NCBI GenBank assembly: GCA_017643925.1
Contig: JAEPML010000007.1
Span: 179,109-243,108 of the forward strand
Direction of reading: 5' to 3'
DNA length: 64,000 nucleotides
Source: Roseibium sp.
GTDB lineage: Bacteria > Pseudomonadota > Alphaproteobacteria > Rhizobiales > Stappiaceae
Made by a program: the position numbers and the translations under genes. Of this stretch, positions 48,245 through 57,958 are shown piece by piece (positions within the stretch are counted from its first letter, which is position 1; the number at the start of each line of letters is the position of its first letter). Below the pieces are notes generated by a model. That model searched no databases and was not told where the DNA came from. It was given only the letters and a program-made list of their open reading frames with translations.

Positions 48245-49072
48245 CTAGTGGCTCACACCGAGATAAGCGTCGATAACGGCCTGGTTGGCCTGCACTTCCT
48301 CAGGAGGTCCGTCTGCGATCTTCTTGCCGTAGTCGAGCACGACCACACGGTCGGAAAGATCCATCACGACACCCATGTCGTGTTCGATCAGGGCGATCGT
48401 CGTGCCGAATTCCTGGTTCACATCGAGAATGAACCGGCTCATGTCTTCTTTTTCTTCCAGGTTCATCCCGGCCATGGGCTCGTCGAGCAGCAGAAGCTCG
48501 GGTTCCATCGCCAGGGCCCGGCCAAGCTCGACCCGCTTCTGCAGACCGTAGGGCAGACGCCCGACAGGCGTCTTCCGGATCGCCTGGATTTCCAGAAAGT
48601 CGATGATGTCCTCGACCTTCCGGCGATGCTCGATCTCTTCCTGTTCGGCCGGGCCGCGCCACAGCAGCTGCCAGAAGAAATTCTTGTGCATCTTCAGGGA
48701 CCTGCCGGACATGATGTTGTCCAGCGTCGTCATGCCCTTGAAGAGGGCAACGTTCTGAAAGGTGCGGGCAATGCCCTGGCTCGCGGCTTCATAGGGCTTC
48801 ATCTTCCGGCGGACCTTGCCCTGCCAGGTGATCGTGCCTTCCTGAGGATGGTAGAAACCGTTGATGACATTCAGCATCGAGGTCTTGCCCGCACCGTTCG
48901 GGCCGATGATCGCGCGGATCTCGCCCTTTTGAATGTCGAAGGAAATGTCCGTGATCGCCTTCACGCCGCCGAAGGACAGGGACACGTTGTCCACGCGCAG
49001 GAGCAGCTCGCGCTCCACCTGCGTCTCCGCTTCGGCCGACGTCATGGAACTGTCGGTTACAAGAGCATTCAT
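48245..49072 (-). CDS. livG: Liv-type ABC transporter ATP-binding protein LivG
   Basis: A 275-residue ATPase. Walker A is GPNGAGKTSMLNVINGF, with FQNVALFKGMTTLDNIMSG, Walker B LLLLDEPMAGMNLEEKEDM and signature region VGRLPYGLQKRVELGRALA. The LivG length and RTFQNVALF motif fit. GGAGGC precedes the ATG, which overlaps the stop of the upstream CoA ligase (ATGA), tying ligase and transporter expression. Confidence 0.93.
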   Translation of the reverse strand: MNALVTDSSMTSAEAETQVERELLLRVDNVSLSFGGVKAITDISFDIQKGEIRAIIGPNGAGKTSMLNVINGFYHPQEGTITWQGKVRRKMKPYEAASQGIARTFQNVALFKGMTTLDNIMSGRSLKMHKNFFWQLLWRGPAEQEEIEHRRKVEDIIDFLEIQAIRKTPVGRLPYGLQKRVELGRALAMEPELLLLDEPMAGMNLEEKEDMSRFILDVNQEFGTTIALIEHDMGVVMDLSDRVVVLDYGKKIADGPPEEVQANQAVIDAYLGVSH

Positions 49073-51054
49073 TCGGCTGCCTCCTGAAAGCCCTTGCCCG
49101 CATCGTGCAGGTCCATGTCGCGCAGCTCGACCGTCGCCTCGATGGCACCCTTGCGGCCATCCTCGAAGGTGACTTCCGTGCGGATGTGTTTTTCTGTCGA
49201 GCCGTCATAGAGCGCTTCAATGAGCGGCTCATAACGTTCGGCGATAAAGGTCCGGCGCACCTTCTGCGTACGGGTCAGTTCCCCGTCATCGGCATCCAGC
49301 TCCTTGTGCAGGATCAGGAAGCGCTTGATCTGGGCGCCCGCCATCATCGGCTCCTGCGAAAGGTCACGATTGACCTGGTCCACATGGCTTTCGATCATGG
49401 CGTAGACGTCGGGGTTGGCTGCCAGTTCCTGGTAGGAGGCGTAGTTGACATTGTTGCGTTCCGCCCAGGAACCGACCGCTGTCAGATCGATGTTGATGAA
49501 GACACCGACCATGTCGCGCTCATGCCCGAAAGCAACGGCTTCCTTGATGTTCGGAAAGAACTTGAGCTTGTTTTCGATGTATTTCGGGGCGAAAAGCGAC
49601 CCGCTGTTCAGCTTGCCGACATCCTTGGCCCGATCGATGATCTTCAGGTGGCCGTTTTCGGCGATGATACCTGCGTCACCGGTGTGGACCCAGCCATCGG
49701 CTGTCTTGGTCTTTTCGGTCGCTTCTTCGTTCTTGAAGTAACCGACAAAAACGCCCGGCGAGCGGTACATGACCTCGCCATTGTCGGCGATCTTGAGCTC
49801 GACATCCGGTGCGGGCTTGCCGACCGTATCGCCGAAGATTTCCCCATCCGGCTGCAGCGTTATGTAAACGCTGGCTTCGGTCTGACCGTAAAGCTGTTTC
49901 AGGTTCAGGCCGAGTGCGCGGTAGAACTGGAAAATCTCCGGTCCGATCGCCTCACCCGCCGTGTAACCCACCTTCATCCGGGTCAGGCCCATGCGGTTCT
50001 TGAGCGGACCGTAGACAAGAAGCTCACCCAGTCCGTAGAGCAGCCGATCCTTGGCACCTACCTGCTCACCGTTCAGGATTTTCTCACCGACCTTGCGCGC
50101 AACACCCATGAAATAGTCGAACATGCGGCGCTTCAGTTTGCCGGCATCCTCCATGCGCACCATGATCTGCGTGAGCATGTTCTCAAAGACGCGCGGCGGC
50201 GCGAAGAAATAGGTTGGAGCGATTTCGAGGCGGTCAACGTCAATCGTGTCCATCCCTTCCGGACAATTGACGCAGTAACCGGCCGTGAAGGCCTGCGCGA
50301 GCGAAAAGACGTGATCGCCGATCCAGGCCATTGGCAGGTAGGCAAGCACTTCCTCGGTTTCGTCGAGCTTGTCGAACGTGTTGCCGTTGCGGGCGGAAAT
50401 CACGAGATTGTCGAAGGAGAGCATGACGCCTTTCGGCCGCCCGGTCGTACCGGACGTGTAGAGCATCACGGCGATATCTTCGCCCTTGCCGCCGGCAAAG
50501 CCCTGTTCCCACTCGCCCGTCAGCGACGCGTTCTCGTTCAGAAGCGCGCGTCCCTTTTCCTGAACGCCCGAATAGCTGTGCAGATGGGTATGATCATAGT
50601 CGCGAAGTCCGCGCTCTTCATCATAGATGATGTTGGTCAGGCTTGAGACTTCCTCGGCAACACCGAGGAGCTTGTCGACCTGTTCCTGATCTTCCACGAC
50701 CGCGAACCTGACCTCGGCATGCCCCAGGACATAGGCCATTTCCTCGGCCACGGAATCTGCGTAGACCGGAACCGGCACGGCACCAAGCGCCTGCGCCGCC
50801 ACCATGGCCCAGTAGAGCCGCGGACGGTTGGCGCCGACAATGGCGATCTTGTCCCCGGCCCCGAGACCCAGAGATTTCAGTCCGATTGAGAAAGCGCGGA
50901 TTTCTTCACACACCTCGGACCAGGTCCAGCTTTGCCAGATCCCGAAGTCCTTTTCCCGGAACGCAGTCCGGGCTCCGAACACCTTCGCATTGCGCAGAAG
51001 GATTTTCGGAAAGGTGTCATCCCCACGCGGCGAAGCGCTGGCCGACCCTACCAT
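49069..51054 (-). CDS. Long-chain acyl-CoA synthetase-type AMP-forming ligase
   Basis: A 661-residue ANL-family ligase of the FadD15/COG1022 type. The ATP-binding P-loop reads VMLYTSGTTGRPKGVMLSFDNL, with AYLPMAWIGDH, the QLYGQTEASVYITLQPDG motif and a C-terminal domain with the GWVHTGDAGII hinge and DRAKDVGKLNSGSLFAPK catalytic-lysine region. It should activate a fatty or aryl acid to the CoA ester. The ATG at 51054 has AGGGAAG upstream. It is the first gene of the Liv operon and overlaps livG. Confidence 0.9.
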   Translation of the reverse strand: MVGSASASPRGDDTFPKILLRNAKVFGARTAFREKDFGIWQSWTWSEVCEEIRAFSIGLKSLGLGAGDKIAIVGANRPRLYWAMVAAQALGAVPVPVYADSVAEEMAYVLGHAEVRFAVVEDQEQVDKLLGVAEEVSSLTNIIYDEERGLRDYDHTHLHSYSGVQEKGRALLNENASLTGEWEQGFAGGKGEDIAVMLYTSGTTGRPKGVMLSFDNLVISARNGNTFDKLDETEEVLAYLPMAWIGDHVFSLAQAFTAGYCVNCPEGMDTIDVDRLEIAPTYFFAPPRVFENMLTQIMVRMEDAGKLKRRMFDYFMGVARKVGEKILNGEQVGAKDRLLYGLGELLVYGPLKNRMGLTRMKVGYTAGEAIGPEIFQFYRALGLNLKQLYGQTEASVYITLQPDGEIFGDTVGKPAPDVELKIADNGEVMYRSPGVFVGYFKNEEATEKTKTADGWVHTGDAGIIAENGHLKIIDRAKDVGKLNSGSLFAPKYIENKLKFFPNIKEAVAFGHERDMVGVFINIDLTAVGSWAERNNVNYASYQELAANPDVYAMIESHVDQVNRDLSQEPMMAGAQIKRFLILHKELDADDGELTRTQKVRRTFIAERYEPLIEALYDGSTEKHIRTEVTFEDGRKGAIEATVELRDMDLHDAGKGFQEAAE

Positions 51055-51689
51055 GTATCGTTTCTTCCCTATAGAAGGCGCCCCGATTTTCCGGGGTCGT
51101 TTTCTCATCGAATATGAAACTATCTGTCGAGGGAACCTTCAACCGCAAATTTGCAGCCGGCACGTTCGAACAAGTCCTCAAATCCGTTACAGACACGCTA
51201 GCGGCGGCTATTTTCCGCAATATGATTCAAATATTTCAAAATGTGTCGTTTGCGCTGCACGTGCGAAAGGGCGTCGATCAGAACCTGGTTCTGCCAGCCT
51301 GACAGATCGCACTTACAAGAACTGAACCTTCAGAAAACAGGAGATTTCTGCGCCTCTTATCAACAGGCTCCAACCTTTCGCCACTGCGAAGAGTTGATTG
51401 CAAAAACGTAATCCCGCGGACACGCGCCGGTCATTTGAGGTTCCCATGTACGTGGTCTCGGGAAGGCGACAAGCACGGGGACCTGCAGAGGGTGCAAGTC
51501 TGAAAATGTATTTGATCCCGCAATCGTGTCGAAACCGTCAATGCGTGCAATCGGCCTGAAGGCTGGCGTGTTGCGTTCCTTCGTGAGGCTCCTGCGGGGC
51601 ATCGGCCAGATGCTCCGGTAAGCGGGCGCGCCGCACTCCCTTGCGGGATGAGGCGGTCGCGTTTTCACAACGTAACACAATCAGATTGG
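51055..51689. other. Intergenic region between divergent Liv operon and sstT
   Basis: About 635 bases with no recognised gene. It must carry the Liv operon promoter and the sstT promoter and leader. Near the sstT side several hairpins can be drawn, including GCATC-GGCCA-GATGC (about 51600-51614) and a CCGC/GCGG plus CCC/GGG stem around 51628-51653, followed by GTTTTC, which could be a leader structure. No known riboswitch consensus was recognised. Confidence 0.4.
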
Positions 51690-52961
51690 ATGAATACGAT
51701 GAAGTCCTTCCTACCAGGCAGTCTGGTATCACAGATCATCGTTGGGCTGGTCGCCGGTATACTTCTCGCCACCTTATGGCCCGAAGCAGGCCAGGCGGTT
51801 GGTTTGCTCGGTGATTTCTTTGTAGACGCGCTGAAAGCAATCGCACCGGTTCTTGTGCTGATCCTGGTCTGCGCCGCCATTACCAACCACAAGAAGGGCA
51901 GCCAGGCGCGAATGGGGCCGGTTGTCTCGCTCTACATGATCGCCACCTTTTCGGCCGCACTTCTGGCCGTTGCGGCAAGTTTCATGTTTCCGGTGACGCT
52001 TCAACTGAGCGGGACACCCGAAGTCATGAGCGCACCCGGCGGTTTGGCCGAGGTGCTGCGAAACATCCTGCTGAACATGGTCGACAATCCCGTGAATGCC
52101 ATCGCCCAGGCAAACTATATCGGTATCCTCGCATGGGCTATCGGGTTTGGTCTCGTCCTGCGCCATGCCAATGACACGACAAAGGCGCTGATGTTCGATC
52201 TCGACAAGGCGATCACGAAGATCGTCGCCTACGTCATCCGCCTGGCGCCAATCGGTATTTTCGGAATTGTGGCCTCGACCATATCCGAAACCGGCTTTGA
52301 CGCCCTGTTGGGATACGCAAATCTGCTGGCCCTGCTCATCGGCTGCATGGCTGTCATGGCCCTTGTGGTCAATCCGCTGATTGTCTTCCTGCGCATCCGG
52401 CAGAACCCATATCCGCTGGTGTTCACCTGCCTTCGGGAATCCGGCCTCACCGCGTTTTTCATGCGCAGTTCGGCCGCCAACATTCCCGTCAACATGGAAT
52501 TGTGCAGACGCATGAACCTGGACGAGGAGACCTATTCCGTCACGATCCCGATCGGGGCGACGATCAACATGGCCGGCGCGGCCATTACGATCACGGTGAT
52601 GACGCTGGCAGCAGTCCACACGATGGGGATCGAAGTCGACTTCCTGTCCGCCCTGTTCCTCAGTGTCCTTTCCGCGATCGCCGCCTGTGGGGCGTCAGGA
52701 GTTGCCGGCGGCTCGCTGTTGTTGATCCCGATGGCTGCCAGCCTGTTCGGCATCGACAATGCGACGGCCATGCAGGTGGTCGGCATCGGTTTCATTGTCG
52801 GCGTCCTTCAGGACTCGGCGGAGACCGGACTGAACTCCTCTTCTGACGTCCTCTTCACCGCTGCCGGATCCTACAAGCAGGGTGATCCCTATCCGCGCAA
52901 GCTGCCGCTTCAAGAAGCTGGGCTTGCTGTCCCGGCGCCGGTACAGGCACCCGCTGAATAG
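51690..52961 (+). CDS. sstT: Sodium/serine-threonine symporter SstT
   Basis: A 423-residue dicarboxylate/amino acid:cation symporter of the SstT subgroup. Eight helices and two re-entrant loops are expected; motifs [42 protein letters not shown] and the late [20 protein letters not shown] and [21 protein letters not shown] fit SstT (about 414 residues). It imports serine and threonine with sodium. The ATG at 51690 is preferred; a second ATG three codons on exists. A terminator follows. Confidence 0.93.
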   Translation: MNTMKSFLPGSLVSQIIVGLVAGILLATLWPEAGQAVGLLGDFFVDALKAIAPVLVLILVCAAITNHKKGSQARMGPVVSLYMIATFSAALLAVAASFMFPVTLQLSGTPEVMSAPGGLAEVLRNILLNMVDNPVNAIAQANYIGILAWAIGFGLVLRHANDTTKALMFDLDKAITKIVAYVIRLAPIGIFGIVASTISETGFDALLGYANLLALLIGCMAVMALVVNPLIVFLRIRQNPYPLVFTCLRESGLTAFFMRSSAANIPVNMELCRRMNLDEETYSVTIPIGATINMAGAAITITVMTLAAVHTMGIEVDFLSALFLSVLSAIAACGASGVAGGSLLLIPMAASLFGIDNATAMQVVGIGFIVGVLQDSAETGLNSSSDVLFTAAGSYKQGDPYPRKLPLQEAGLAVPAPVQAPAE

Positions 52962-52984
52962 CGTGGAACAAAGACGCTCAGAAA

Positions 52985-53016
52985 CACCGCCAGCCTCTCA
53001 GGTTGGCGGTGATTTT
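52985..53016 (+). terminator. Rho-independent terminator after sstT
   Basis: Stem CACCGCCA-GCC/GGT-TGGCGGTG with one G-U pair and a 5-base loop, then ATTTTG. It also lies before the convergent TIGR01777 gene end. Confidence 0.78.
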
Positions 53017-53063
53017 GTTTGTGCCTCGATCCGGTGTCTTTCCGCGACAGGCGCTCTTTCACT

Positions 53064-54563
53064 TCACAGCGGCGTTGCCGATCGGGCCCAGGTTTCGTTG
53101 GACAGGCTTGGCACCACCTTGGCGCCGGTTATCCGGTGCAACATCGGCTCGATCTCCGGATGCCGAAAGGGGAAGCCCGTCCGCAACAGTTTGGTTGGCA
53201 CGACACGCTGCCCGCCGAGCATCGTCTCGCGTCCCATTTCGCCAAGAAGTTTTTCAAGAACCCATGCAGGCGCACTGAAACTCACCGGACGGTGCAGGGC
53301 ACGCGCAAGCGCACGGGTAAAGTCGCGATTGCGCACCGGTTCCGGCGCCGTTGCATTGACGGCGCCCCGGAGGGTTTCATCGGCGATTGCGTGTGCGATC
53401 ACCCGGATCAGGTCGTCCTGTTCGATCCAGGACATCCATTGTTCGCCGGACCCCATGATGACACCCCCGCCAAATTCGGTTGGTGTCAGCAACCGGGCCA
53501 ACATGCCTCCTTCGACACCAAGCACGAGCCCCGTGCGAAGGCGCACAACCCGCACCCCTTCCTTTTCCACGTCGAGTGCCGCCTTTTCCCAGCTGTCGCA
53601 GACGTCATGAACAAAGGCCGGAGCAGAGGTTGCTTCTTCGGACAGGATCGCGTCGCCCTGAAAACCGTACCAGCCAATCGCGGAGCCATTGATCAGGCAT
53701 TTCGGTTGATCGTCCAGGCGCTTGACCAGTCGCTCCAATGCCTTTGTCATTTCCACCCGGGAGCTGATGATCCGTGCACGTTTGGTTGCCGTCCAAAGCC
53801 AGTTGGCGATTGGATCGCCGGCGAGGTTCACGATCACATCGACCCGGTCCGCGTTGTGAACCTGTTCCAAGTCGGTGATCATGCGCACCGGATGTGCGAG
53901 ATCTTCGGCTTTGCGCGGGTCACGCGTCAAAACGGTCACGAAATGGCCAGCTGCGACCAGTGCCTCTACGAGCCGCTTTCCGACGAAGCCCGTACCTCCG
54001 GTCACAAGAACATGCTGGCGCGGCGGGAGGCCCTCTACCAACTTGGCGGGGTCGCCCCGGTCGAGGCGATCACTCCTCGAGGCAGCCATTAGATCGCGGA
54101 CGCTGAACAGGCCCACACCCATTGCTGCCAACGTCGCCATTGCACTCCACCACCCGTAACTTGTCGGCACGATCTTGGTCGGCAGGAACGCCCATTCCCA
54201 CAAGAAGGGCACCAGCAGAGCAAGGATCGCACCATAGTTCAGGGCAAGAAGCGTGTGGTTGATGCGCTCTGTGCAGGGCAGCCTGCGTGTCAGATCTTCC
54301 TCGACGAAATCCCAAAGCGTGATGAGCACTTCGGCGATCAGGATTGCGGCAAGCACGACCGCAAAAAGACCGTGCGGCTCGCTCCAGGCAAAACACAGGA
54401 AGATCACCGAGTAGAAAAAGTTCCGCACCCCATGAAGCCGCAACTCGGTTTTCTGGGACGGGCGCCACGCGAGACGTTCACTGCCTTCGTGGTGTACCAC
54501 CGTATCGAAGGCACCCATGAAAATCTGGATGGCTATCAAAACCCATAAGACATTGTTGTCCAT
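53064..54563 (-). CDS. TIGR01777-family epimerase fused to a membrane domain
   Basis: A 499-residue two-part protein. Residues 1-165 form a membrane domain of about four helices (VLWVLIAIQIFMGAFDTVVHHE, WRPSQKTELRLHGVRNFFYS, ITLWDFVEEDLTRRLPCTERINH), and residues 185-490 form a short-chain dehydrogenase/epimerase of the TIGR01777 type: NAD-binding VLVTGGTGFVGKRLVEALVAAGH, INGSAIGWYG, RLRTGLVLG and the C-terminal PFRHPEIEPMLHRI. The stand-alone family is about 300 residues, so this is a fusion. It lies 2 bases from the DUF4166 stop and shares its promoter. Substrate unknown. Confidence 0.86.
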   Translation of the reverse strand: MDNNVLWVLIAIQIFMGAFDTVVHHEGSERLAWRPSQKTELRLHGVRNFFYSVIFLCFAWSEPHGLFAVVLAAILIAEVLITLWDFVEEDLTRRLPCTERINHTLLALNYGAILALLVPFLWEWAFLPTKIVPTSYGWWSAMATLAAMGVGLFSVRDLMAASRSDRLDRGDPAKLVEGLPPRQHVLVTGGTGFVGKRLVEALVAAGHFVTVLTRDPRKAEDLAHPVRMITDLEQVHNADRVDVIVNLAGDPIANWLWTATKRARIISSRVEMTKALERLVKRLDDQPKCLINGSAIGWYGFQGDAILSEEATSAPAFVHDVCDSWEKAALDVEKEGVRVVRLRTGLVLGVEGGMLARLLTPTEFGGGVIMGSGEQWMSWIEQDDLIRVIAHAIADETLRGAVNATAPEPVRNRDFTRALARALHRPVSFSAPAWVLEKLLGEMGRETMLGGQRVVPTKLLRTGFPFRHPEIEPMLHRITGAKVVPSLSNETWARSATPL

Positions 54564-54565
54564 GA

Positions 54566-55231
54566 TCAGTCCTCGCTGTCCTGGAAATGCGCGTCCTGGT
54601 GAACCAGTTCACCAAGAAGGTTGCTATGCAGGGAGAGTGAAAACAGAAACCCGGCCTTGCCGAGATCCCGGTGTGTAATGGTCAGCGCACCGGGTTGCAT
54701 CCAGGCAGGGAGACTGAGCTTCCGTCCGGCGAGCTGCAGGAAATAGTGATCGCTCTCAAAATAAAGCGCTTCTGCGTCACCGCGAACGCGAAGTGCAATC
54801 CCGATGCCGAAGCCGATGTATTCTTCAATGCCTGTCGGTCCGGCAAAGCGTTTGGAACTGTGAACGATCTGCGGAAAACCGGAAGCACGCCCATATTGAC
54901 GGGTCCAGAACTGCCCCTCGCCTGCGCAATCCTCGGTGACGGAAACAACTGCAGACTGATCTATGGAAGTCGTGTCGAAGGGCAGCGGCCCTCCGATGAG
55001 CCTTGCCAGTTGCGCGAGGACGTATCCGGCAAAACTCATCCGCATGGACACGACCGTGCCCTGATAGACAACGCTTGCCCCGCCCGCCAGGCGCTTGCCG
55101 AAACGGCGCCGAACGGAAGCGGGCAACGTCTTCCAGGCATCGTCACCCAAAAGGGCGCGAAAGCGACTGTCTGCCAGACCCGAAACGTTCTCTAGAGCAC
55201 GTTGGCATAGTGCGACGCCTGCGGTTCCCAT
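54566..55231 (-). CDS. DUF4166 family protein
   Basis: A 221-residue cytosolic protein of the DUF4166 family, function unknown. Recognised segments are the basic helix SVRRRFGKRLAGGASVVYQG, MRMSFAGYVLAQLARLIGGPLPF, SVTEDCAGEGQFWTRQYGR and a beta-rich C-terminal half (GFGIGIALRVRGDAEALYF, HYFLQLAGRKLSLP). AAGGAG precedes the ATG. The partner downstream is a TIGR01777 epimerase, a pairing seen in other genomes, suggesting a shared lipid or small-molecule modification; that is inference. Confidence 0.83.
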   Translation of the reverse strand: MGTAGVALCQRALENVSGLADSRFRALLGDDAWKTLPASVRRRFGKRLAGGASVVYQGTVVSMRMSFAGYVLAQLARLIGGPLPFDTTSIDQSAVVSVTEDCAGEGQFWTRQYGRASGFPQIVHSSKRFAGPTGIEEYIGFGIGIALRVRGDAEALYFESDHYFLQLAGRKLSLPAWMQPGALTITHRDLGKAGFLFSLSLHSNLLGELVHQDAHFQDSED

Positions 55232-55257
55232 TCTGCACTCCTTCCAGTTTTATCGGT

Positions 55258-55279
55258 TATTTCTGTATAAAGAGAAATA
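55258..55279 (-). promoter_or_regulatory. Candidate GbsR operator before the DUF4166 operon
   Basis: Inverted repeat TATTTCT-N8-AGAAATA, 27 bases upstream of the DUF4166 start, containing the TTTCT/AGAAA half-sites also present in the palindrome at the regulator start (55853-55870). It would overlap a minus-strand promoter. Confidence 0.5.
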
Positions 55280-55301
55280 GCTAGCCAAAAAAAATTCGAT
55301 C

Positions 55302-55862
55302 CTAGGCTGTGTCCTTGCCCCCGAGTTTCAGGATCGAGAGCACCTTGTCGCCCATCTTCATCAACAGGGCGAGTTTTGATTTCTGGACACTCAGCATCTG
55401 TGCCGACCATCGATCTGCCGTGGTCAGGAACTCTTGCATGTCATGCATGCGCTTCAGGGCAACCGGGTCAAGCGAAGCATCATCCGTTGCCTGGTCGACA
55501 CAGATGTCGATTGCCCGGATCGCCGGATCGATTTCCCGTTCCTTTCGCCCCTTGGCAATCAGCAGGGCCATTTCCCAGACATCCGTCTCGGCAACGAAAT
55601 GCTCCCTGCGATCTCCTGCAACAGGCACGCGTTGGATCAACTTCCAGCCGACAAGTTCCTTCAGCGAATTGGACACATTCGATCGCGCGATGCCCAGCTC
55701 CTCGGAGATCTGTTCGGCGTTCAGCGGCGCGGCACTCAGGAAAAGCAAAGCGTGGATTTGGGCAACCGAACGGTTCACACCCCACTGGCTGCCCATGTCT
55801 CCCCAATAGAGAATGAACTGTTCCTTTGCAGAAGGATCGGAGATATCTTTAGTTTCTGTCAT
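55302..55862 (-). CDS. GbsR/MarR-family transcriptional regulator
   Basis: A 186-residue winged-helix regulator of the GbsR family (COG1510). DNA-binding region about residues 28-90: IHALLFLSAAPLNAEQISEELGIARSNVSNSLKELVGWKLIQRV (seen in parts) with wing GDRREHF, followed by a long dimerisation helix segment. It begins inside a perfect 18-base palindrome, suggesting autorepression. The DUF4166-TIGR01777 operon downstream carries a related half-site repeat, so that operon is its likely target. Ligand unknown. Confidence 0.86.
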   Translation of the reverse strand: MTETKDISDPSAKEQFILYWGDMGSQWGVNRSVAQIHALLFLSAAPLNAEQISEELGIARSNVSNSLKELVGWKLIQRVPVAGDRREHFVAETDVWEMALLIAKGRKEREIDPAIRAIDICVDQATDDASLDPVALKRMHDMQEFLTTADRWSAQMLSVQKSKLALLMKMGDKVLSILKLGGKDTA

Positions 55863-55870
55863 GACAGAAA
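55853..55870. promoter_or_regulatory. Perfect palindrome at the GbsR-family gene start
   Basis: TTTCTGTCATGACAGAAA is an exact 18-base palindrome that includes the ATG of the regulator. It is a strong candidate for an autoregulatory operator. A divergent start for the histidine kinase gene lies about 120 bases away, so it may control that too. Confidence 0.65.
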
Positions 55871-55988
55871 AATGTGATAAAACAGAACGAGAGTCAAGCC
55901 GGGCGCTCGTCCATAGGGAGGGCCTTCCCCATTCGGACTAGCTATTCGCAGGTTCAGTCCACCCGCATTTTGATTTACTCTCCCCGCC

Positions 55989-57950
55989 ATGGAGGAGACC
56001 AAACACCTGAAGGCGCAGCTCGACCTGATGCAGGCCGCGCTCGACCACATCAATCAGGGCTTTACCGTGTTCGACAGCGACCTGAGGCTGGTTGCCTGGA
56101 ACCGTGGGCTCTATGACATGCTCGATATGCCTGCCGAAATCGTCCAGCGCGGCTCCCATCTGGAAGCCTTCATCCGTGTGAATGCGGAGCGCGGTGAATA
56201 CGGGCCGGGCGACATCGAAGGCAAGATCGCGCGCAGGATCGAGCGCGCCAAACTGTTCGAGCCGCATTATTTCGAACGCGTCCGGCCAAACGGTCAGATC
56301 ATTGCGGTGTCCGGCACACCCCTGCCGCAGGGCGGTTTCGTTACGATCTATTCCGACGTCACCGAAGAACGCCGCCGCCAGGAAAAGCTCGAAAGAACCG
56401 TGGAGGAGCGCACACGCGCCCTCCAGCAATCCGAGGATTGGCTCCGCCTCGTGACCGACAATATTCCGGCCCTGATCGCCTATTTGTCACCGGGTCCGAT
56501 CTTCCGTTTTGCCAACAGGCGATACGCCGACTGGTTCAATCAGTCGGTTGCATCCATCGCCGGACGCCGGGCGGTCGACGTCGTCGGGAAAGAGCTCTTT
56601 TCCGATCTCGAGCCTCACATCGCCCGCGCTTTCGAGGGCAATGCAGTCAGTTACGAATACCAGCGCAAGCGACCGGACGGCACCACCGCCTATATGCGCT
56701 CAACGCTCATTCCCGACATGACCCAGGACGGACGCACGCTCGGCATTTTCGTCCTGTCACTCGATGCGACCGACCAGAAACAAGCGGAAGCGGCCCTGGT
56801 CCAGTCCCAGCGCATGGATGCCGTTGGCAAATTGACCGGGGGCCTCGCCCACGACTTCAACAACCTGTTGACGATCATGATGGGCAACCTGCTCAGTCTC
56901 AGCAGAATAGAGACACCGCTCGCAAAACAGGACCTGGACGTCAAGGTCTCGCCGATGCTCGAAGCCACCAAACGTGGCTCCGAACTGATCCAGCGCCTGC
57001 TTGCTTTCAGCCGGGGCAAGGCCATCGACCCGCAGGTCGTTCCCCTTGCGCAGGTGATCGCCAATGCCGGAAAACTTCTGGATGGATCCCTTCCGTCCAA
57101 AATCGTCTTTGAAACCGGCATCAGCGATCCGACCATTGGTGCTCGCATCGACCCGACCCAGATGGAAACCGCGCTGATCAATCTGGCCTTCAATGCCCGC
57201 GATGCCATGCCGGACGGGGGATCCCTGCAGATCGAGCTGTCCGACAGAGCGATGGACAAACGCGAGGCCGAGGACCTTGGCATTCCTGCGGGCCGTTACG
57301 CCTGCATCTCGGTCACGGACACCGGCAGCGGCATGGACGAGGATACCCGGCTCAAGATCTTCGAGCCGTTCTTCACCACCAAGAATTTCGGGACAGGCAG
57401 CGGCCTCGGGCTGTCCATGGTCTATGGGTTCATTCGTCAGTCCGGCGGGGCGATCCAGGTCGACAGCAAGCCCGGCCAGGGCACACGCCTCACACTCTAC
57501 CTCCCCTTCAGGTCCCTCGCGGCATCAGCCGGCGCGGTGGGATCAAACGGCGAAACCACCCGGTTTAGACGCGGTCAGGGTGAACTCCTGCTGCTGGTCG
57601 AAGACGATCCGGACGTGGCAACCACAGTGACGGACCAACTCAAGGATCTCGGCTATGCGGTCCTCAGGGCCGAAAGTGCGGAGGATGCGCGGCAACTTGC
57701 ACAGGATCTTCCGGAACTGAAGGCCGTGCTCAGCGACATTGTGATGCCCGGTCAGACCAATGGCCTGTTGCTCGCACGTGAAATCCGTCGCCAGCGGGCC
57801 GATCTCGGCATTGCACTGATGTCCGGATACGCCGACTGGTCGGAACTGGCCGGTCAGGATGCGAATTGCGAATTTCCGGTCTTGGCGAAACCCTTTGCAG
57901 ATGATCAACTCGCCGAGACCCTTGAACAGATTCTCTCCATCAAGACGTAG
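55989..57950 (+). CDS. PAS-domain hybrid sensor histidine kinase
   Basis: A 653-residue soluble hybrid kinase. Residues about 10-130 form a PAS_7-type domain ([24 protein letters not shown]), then a short coil ([16 protein letters not shown]), a second PAS (about 150-265), a HisKA dimerisation domain with phospho-acceptor H in [12 protein letters not shown] (near 290), HATPase ([44 protein letters not shown]) and a C-terminal receiver ([20 protein letters not shown]). There are no membrane helices, so it senses an intracellular signal. A response regulator gene follows. The signal is unknown. Confidence 0.9.
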   Translation: MEETKHLKAQLDLMQAALDHINQGFTVFDSDLRLVAWNRGLYDMLDMPAEIVQRGSHLEAFIRVNAERGEYGPGDIEGKIARRIERAKLFEPHYFERVRPNGQIIAVSGTPLPQGGFVTIYSDVTEERRRQEKLERTVEERTRALQQSEDWLRLVTDNIPALIAYLSPGPIFRFANRRYADWFNQSVASIAGRRAVDVVGKELFSDLEPHIARAFEGNAVSYEYQRKRPDGTTAYMRSTLIPDMTQDGRTLGIFVLSLDATDQKQAEAALVQSQRMDAVGKLTGGLAHDFNNLLTIMMGNLLSLSRIETPLAKQDLDVKVSPMLEATKRGSELIQRLLAFSRGKAIDPQVVPLAQVIANAGKLLDGSLPSKIVFETGISDPTIGARIDPTQMETALINLAFNARDAMPDGGSLQIELSDRAMDKREAEDLGIPAGRYACISVTDTGSGMDEDTRLKIFEPFFTTKNFGTGSGLGLSMVYGFIRQSGGAIQVDSKPGQGTRLTLYLPFRSLAASAGAVGSNGETTRFRRGQGELLLLVEDDPDVATTVTDQLKDLGYAVLRAESAEDARQLAQDLPELKAVLSDIVMPGQTNGLLLAREIRRQRADLGIALMSGYADWSELAGQDANCEFPVLAKPFADDQLAETLEQILSIKT

Positions 57951-57958
57951 GAAAGACC

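Noticed and set aside
51360..51680. Minus-strand frame of about 106 codons in the sstT-Liv gap
   Set aside because: No homology, no ribosome-binding site and odd composition; it also covers the probable sstT leader.
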